64,000 bases of DNA. Source: Dastarcus helophoroides. Taxonomy: Eukaryota; Arthropoda; Insecta; Coleoptera; Bothrideridae. The notes below the pieces were generated by a model that made no database searches, was not told the origin of the DNA, and saw only the letters and a list, made by a program, of their open reading frames with translations. The stretch's first letter is position 1; each line of letters starts with the position of its first letter. Shown piece by piece: positions 61,747 to 64,000 of this stretch. The DNA lies in the NCBI GenBank assembly GCA_028583605.1, contig CM053329.1, forward strand, positions 17,999,955 through 18,063,954, given 5' to 3'. The translations under genes were made by a program, and so were the position numbers.

Positions 61747-62471
61747 GTTTCTCCATCAACTATTATCTTGTTATATCCCATTTTGATATTCTTACCCATG
61801 CGTTTCTCCTCTTCTGCTTTATTTTTTAGTTGTCTCTGCTTCTCCCTTTCTTTATGCGCCAAGTCTTCATTTATGAAAATTTTTTCATTAATTTTTCTAA
61901 GCTTTGATTTGTTTTTCATAATCCGTTTCTTTTCATTTTCATTTTGCAATTTCACAAGATATATATTTCTACCAATGTTGTAAGTTTCTTCAACTTTGGT
62001 TTGTATTTCTAATTTTTCTTTAAAGAAATTTTCCATTTCTGTAATTAAAATTGCATTGTCGTTTGTATTTACTGTTAGACCGTTGACAATTATGTTATTT
62101 TTCCTTTTATCTTTTTCGATCCACTCCAAATTATTGCTTATTATTTTTATATCCCTTTTCATTTTCTCGTTTTCTTTTATAATTCTCTCGTTTCCTTCTC
62201 TTAGTTTGTTGTTTTCGATTTGGATTTTTCTAATGTCGTTATTGTATTTTTTCTGTTCATTTTTTATTTCTTGCATTTCTTCTCTTATATCCTGCATCAT
62301 ACTTAGTATAAGATCAAGCTTATCCTCGTTATCAATTGTTTTTGTTTTTATTGGCGTTCTCGACATTTTTTTTGTTCTCGTTAAGGTTTCTTCTCGTACC
62401 CTTTTTCTCTTGCCTCCTTCGTCTGTGGAGGACTCCTCCATGTCGGCGTCTCTCATATAATTCTTGTCCAT
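61692..62471 (-). CDS. Retrotransposon ORF1 protein (coiled coil, nucleic-acid binding)
   Basis: A 259-residue protein, expected from related elements to bind the element RNA and form the ribonucleoprotein that carries it to the target. The sequence shows an acidic N-terminus and a basic nuclear-localisation-like stretch (GGKRKRVREE, about 19-28). A long heptad-rich coiled coil follows at about 47-120. Next is an RRM-like start (RKNNIIVNGL, 123-132), and then a basic C-terminal part (KIFINEDLAHKEREKQ, 197-212) like the C-terminal domain of L1-type ORF1 proteins. No zinc knuckle is seen. The frame is intact. The first ATG (62471) follows the short 5' leader and is the natural start. It overlaps the start of ORF2 by 55 nt. 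Family-level identity is a judgement from motifs, not from a search. Confidence 0.85.
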   Translation of the reverse strand: MDKNYMRDADMEESSTDEGGKRKRVREETLTRTKKMSRTPIKTKTIDNEDKLDLILSMMQDIREEMQEIKNEQKKYNNDIRKIQIENNKLREGNERIIKENEKMKRDIKIISNNLEWIEKDKRKNNIIVNGLTVNTNDNAILITEMENFFKEKLEIQTKVEETYNIGRNIYLVKLQNENEKKRIMKNKSKLRKINEKIFINEDLAHKEREKQRQLKNKAEEEKRMGKNIKMGYNKIIVDGETWKWNKIKEKLENTNSKN

Positions 62472-62600
62472 GTTTATTTCTTTATTTCAGCGCTGATTCC
62501 TAATCTGATTACTATATGTTGTGATGCACGTCTTTTCCACGAAAGAAACCGTTCCCCGGACTATCTCCTCGAAGGTCACGGTTTCTTATCTCTTATCAGA

Positions 62601-62862
62601 GCTAATACTATTATTACTACTATTTTCTATAAATTTGGAGTTTAAATTCAAATGTTGCCCAATGAATTTCGAATTTAAACTTAGATTGTGTAAAAAGCCA
62701 CATTTTCCATATCGGATACGAAATTTTAAAAAGGTTCGAATGTTCTAACAAAAACCACTTTATCAGTGGACATTTTTTGTTCACAGCTCTAATTTTGATG
62801 ATAAATTTCGGATAATTTCTAATATTTATTGTTAATATTAAATGTTGAAAAATTGATTGATT
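62601..62862. other. AT-rich spacer
   Basis: Sequence between the retrotransposon 5' end and MITE copy 10. No gene is recognised. Confidence 0.5.
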
Positions 62863-63098
62863 TTTTTTGGTGGAACTGGTCCTCGACTATCTTCAGAAAT
62901 TCAAATACAAATCTTGTCCCCTGAAACTCAGAAAGATTAAAGAACTCAACAAAGTATTTCTCTTAAGATGATAGCTTAGCTATCGAAACACGTTAGAGCA
63001 ACCTTTGCCGTGTTTTTAATCTTTCTTGGTTTCAGGGGACAGGATTTGTATTTCAATTTTTGAAGTTAACGAAGGACCAGTCCGTTCCACCAAAAAAA
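62863..63098. mobile_element. Foldback MITE copy 10 (both arms long)
   Basis: The left end TTTTTTGGTGGAACTGGTCC and the right end GGACCAGTCCGTTCCACCAA are mutual inverses. Inner arms are ATACAAATCTTGTCCCCTGA and its counterpart. The centre includes GATGATAGCTTAGCTATCGA. It is the only copy here with both outer arms complete. A target-site duplication is not evident. Confidence 0.92.
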
Positions 63099-63224
63099 AT
63101 ATATGAAATGGTTGAATTTCCCTCAAAATTTTTTTCATCTCAAAATTTCAACCAAAAATTTTAACTTTTCAAAATTTCGATTCAGAAATTTTGAATTTTT
63201 TGATATTTCAACATTTTTAAAATG

Positions 63225-64000
63225 TTACTTTTCGAGAATTTTAGATTGATTTAAAAAGAATGAACATTTTTCATAACGTCGAATTGTTTGAAAGATTGGA
63301 TTTTTTTCCAGATTTAGATTTTATTGCAAAATTAGGACTCTTTTCCTGAAAATCTCGACTTTTCTCGTTATTTTCAAAGGTTGACTTTTTTAGACTTATT
63401 TGAAAAAAATGAAAATTTGTGATAACGTCGAATTGTTTGAAAGATTGGATTTTTTTCAGATTTAGATTTTATTTCAAAATTAAGACTTTTGTCCTTAAAA
63501 TTTCGACTTTTCTCATTATTTTTAAATGTTGACTTTTTTAGATTTATTTGAAAAGAATGAACATTTTTGAGAACGTCTAATTGTTTAAAAGATTGGATTT
63601 TTTCCAGATTTCGATTTTATTGCAAAAATAAGACTTTTTTCCTCAAAATCTCGACTTTTCTCGTTATTTTTAAATGTTGCCTTTTGAGATTTATCTGAAA
63701 AGAATGAAAATTTTTGATAACATCAAATGGTTTGAAAGATTGGACTTTTTCGAGGTTTCGATTTTACTGCAAAATTTAGGCTTTTGTCCCCAAAATCTCG
63801 ACTTTTCCCATTATTTTTAAATGTTCACTTTTTAGATTTATTTGAAAAGAATGAACATTTTTGATAACATCGAATTGTTTGAAAGATTGGATTTTTTCCA
63901 GATTTCGATTTTATTGCAAAATTAAGAACTGTTTTTTTAAAATTTCGAGTTTTCTCATAATTTTCAAATGTTGGCCTTTCGAAGATCTGTATACTTATTA
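63225..64000. repeat. 148-bp tandem array, running off the window
   Basis: GAAAGATTGGATTTTTTCCA, AATCTCGACTTTTCTCGTTA and GAATGAACATTTTT recur about every 148 bp (near 63261, 63409, 63557, 63703 and 63851). It continues to the last base, so the true length is unknown. Confidence 0.92.

Larger units (their letters stand above)
58587..62600 (-). mobile_element. Non-LTR retrotransposon, RTE-like, nearly full length
   Basis: Read on the minus strand it has a 5' UTR (start not fixed, near 62500-62600), ORF1 (62471-61692), ORF2 (from 61746), a short 3' UTR of about 45 nt and a (TA)8 tail at 58587-58602. ORF1 and ORF2 overlap by 55 nt in different frames. A short 3' UTR and a simple-repeat tail are known for RTE-type elements. 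An ORF1 with a coiled coil is also found in other clades, so the clade is tentative. No target-site duplication was identified. ORF2 carries one frameshift, so this copy is probably not autonomous. Confidence 0.9.

Noticed and set aside
59211..62460. Many plus-strand frames of 60-155 residues across the retrotransposon.
   Set aside because: They are antisense shadows of ORF1 and ORF2, hydrophobic because the sense strand is A-rich and lysine-rich.

Overview
The window looks like AT-rich non-coding DNA from an arthropod nuclear genome, most likely an insect. The evidence is a block of pure TTAGG-type telomeric repeat (25141-25325), an animal-type non-LTR retrotransposon, small foldback transposons, and long families of divergent tandem repeats. 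Nothing looks bacterial or plasmid-like. I recognise no host protein-coding gene. The only long reading frames that look like real proteins are those of the retrotransposon at 58.6-62.5 kb.

Layout. 1-5.5 kb: AT-rich DNA with a 222-bp tandem array (about 1376-2580) that decays into ~300-bp units carrying an inverted segment. 5.78-6.23 kb: a GC-richer island ending in a strong splice-donor sequence. 6.65-17.76 kb: one continuous ~340-360-bp satellite array with local homogenisation and a dimeric higher-order block. 17.8-19.8 kb: unique DNA. 19.8-26.46 kb and 28.73-32.17 kb: two blocks of the same ~117-130-bp minisatellite. The first is interrupted by TTAGG repeats. The two are separated by an 8-bp repeat array (26861-27603) and a GC-richer island. 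32.2-34.9 kb: degenerate repeats with a ~520-bp duplication. 34.9-38.4 kb: unique DNA. 38.4-40.0 kb: a stray satellite monomer plus a 153-bp tandem array. 40.1-46.1 kb: a short-motif minisatellite with higher-order structure, containing two small insertions with target-site duplications and one stretch that looks like unpolished sequence. 46.1-51.3 kb: unique AT-rich DNA with two possible splice donors on the minus strand. 51.3-58.5 kb: (TA)n, a GC-richer island, a diverged segmental duplication and two convergent tRNA-like sequences. 58.6-62.6 kb: the minus-strand retrotransposon. 63.2-64.0 kb: a 148-bp tandem array that runs off the end.

The most notable pattern is a family of about ten foldback (hairpin) elements. 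Four copies have perfect 9-13-bp flanking direct repeats, and most copies have one long and one short terminal arm. The retrotransposon encodes a coiled-coil ORF1 and an endonuclease/reverse-transcriptase ORF2, and one frameshift inside the endonuclease domain makes this copy defective. The rest of the window is best read as heterochromatin-like or intergenic/intronic DNA shaped by tandem amplification and small-element insertion. All repeat boundaries were estimated by eye.
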